Shown: piece after piece, positions 16,932-17,233 of the stretch
Layout of the letters: each line of letters opens with the position of its first letter
Numbering within the stretch: position 1 is the stretch's first letter
From: Bacteroidales bacterium
Lineage (GTDB): Bacteria; Bacteroidota; Bacteroidia; Bacteroidales; WCHB1-69
Direction: 5' to 3'
NCBI GenBank assembly: GCA_031272415.1
Contig: JAISTU010000094.1
Coordinates: 1-17,233 of the forward strand
Length of the DNA: 17,233 nt
Made by a program: the position numbers and the translations under genes
The notes under the pieces: generated by a model
The model's input: the letters and a program-made list of their open reading frames with translations, nothing else
Databases searched by the model: none
Told to the model about the DNA's origin: nothing

Positions 16932-16957
16932 TTAATCGACAAAAAGGTGTAACTTTG
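16932..16957 (+). promoter_or_regulatory. Promoter of the lipoprotein gene
   Basis: TAACTTTG (16950-16957) is a TAnnTTTG -7 box, preceded by GTG and, 11 bp upstream, by TTAATCG (16932-16938). The predicted start is near 16963, giving a leader of about 55 nt. The rest of the gap after the toxin gene (16784-16931) is AT-rich and shows nothing else. Confidence 0.55.
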
Positions 16958-17018
16958 CATTTAATTCAATCTATAATCTATTAAAAGTTGCGCCCGACAC
17001 GAATCAGGGATTTCTTAA

Positions 17019-17233
17019 ATGAAAAAATCTAATTTATTGTTAACCATCTTTTTAGCAGCTGCGATGTTTACGGGCTGCGACAAAAACAACGGGAACGAGC
17101 CGGAAATCTGCACCACAGAAACCGTTGGCATCGAAGACATCGCTTTCGAGAATTATCCGACCGTTGACTGTTCCACTTCGGCGCGGGCAGTGAGCGTGGC
17201 AGCCGCCTGCAAACTGCTCGGAATCGACTATTA
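17019..17233 (+). CDS. Partial lipoprotein, probable PstS/PBP-like substrate-binding protein (5' end)
   Basis: The frame is open from ATG 17019 to the window end (71 codons). Residues 1-20, MKKSNLLLTIFLAAAMFTGC, form a lipoprotein signal peptide with a lipobox FTGC. Cys20 would be lipidated, and the following DKNNGNE linker suits a lipoprotein held in the envelope. The later text FENYPTVDCSTSARAVSVAA..KLLGIDY resembles the N-terminus of PBP-like (PstS-type) binding proteins, usually 'YPxVDGSTSxxPL..AxAAkLLG', with Cys in place of the Gly. The body is about 55% G+C (17061-17233), far above its neighbours, with many GCC, GGC, CTG and CGG codons. It has its own promoter upstream. The ligand cannot be told from this fragment. 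Confidence 0.75.
   Translation, partial: MKKSNLLLTIFLAAAMFTGCDKNNGNEPEICTTETVGIEDIAFENYPTVDCSTSARAVSVAAACKLLGIDY

Noticed and set aside
16985..17012. GCGCCCGACACGAATCAGGG, a possible degraded tRNA 3' end or attachment site
   Set aside because: Only about eight bases match the tRNA-Leu end and no integrase or tRNA fold is present.

Overview
The window looks like a low-GC member of the Bacteroidota. The evidence is a full-length SprA (Sov) outer-membrane translocon of the type IX secretion system, a Bacteroidota-type TamB protein, a long-form class IV branched-chain aminotransferase, promoters with TAnnTTTG -7 boxes, and the near absence of Shine-Dalgarno sequences. The order or genus cannot be fixed from the sequence alone.

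Layout, left to right. (1) Bases 1-411 are the tail of a + strand gene that resembles the C-terminus of an Eco57I/TaqI-type restriction-modification enzyme. A diacylglycerol/YegS-type lipid kinase follows 12 bp later (424-1395). (2) A well-formed promoter (1384-1413) drives ilvE (1523-2542). Its roughly 100-nt leader holds a possible 15-codon leader ORF rich in branched-chain codons and a 7-bp hairpin just before the start codon. A 17-bp inverted repeat followed by T-runs probably ends the transcript. (3) tRNA-Leu(CAG) lies on the minus strand (2766-2849). (4) tamB (3093-7661, +) and sprA (7725-15254, -) converge on a short spacer with a terminator hairpin. sprA follows ruvA (15259-15846, -) by 4 bp, so these two are co-transcribed. 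(5) A divergent 354-bp AT-rich spacer leads to a toxin-antitoxin pair (16201-16783) with a YoeB/Txe-type mRNA interferase and an antitoxin I do not recognise. (6) The last 215 bases begin a lipoprotein that resembles a PstS/PBP-like substrate-binding protein. Its body is markedly richer in GC than the rest of the window.

Functionally the two giant genes both serve the envelope. SprA is the type IX channel in the outer membrane, and TamB is the inner-membrane-anchored bridge that works with a BamA-family partner in outer-membrane biogenesis. The other genes are housekeeping (ilvE, ruvA, tRNA-Leu) or accessory (restriction-modification tail, toxin-antitoxin).

The most interesting unexplained signals are non-coding. 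One is a putative Val/Ile/Leu leader peptide plus hairpin before ilvE. Another is a 33-bp element found twice (2930-2962 and 16044-16076), whose differences fall in the loop or keep the pairing of a hairpin. The third is a common extended promoter layout, TTAATTG-N8-GTG-TAnCTTTGCA, at all four promoters I could identify.
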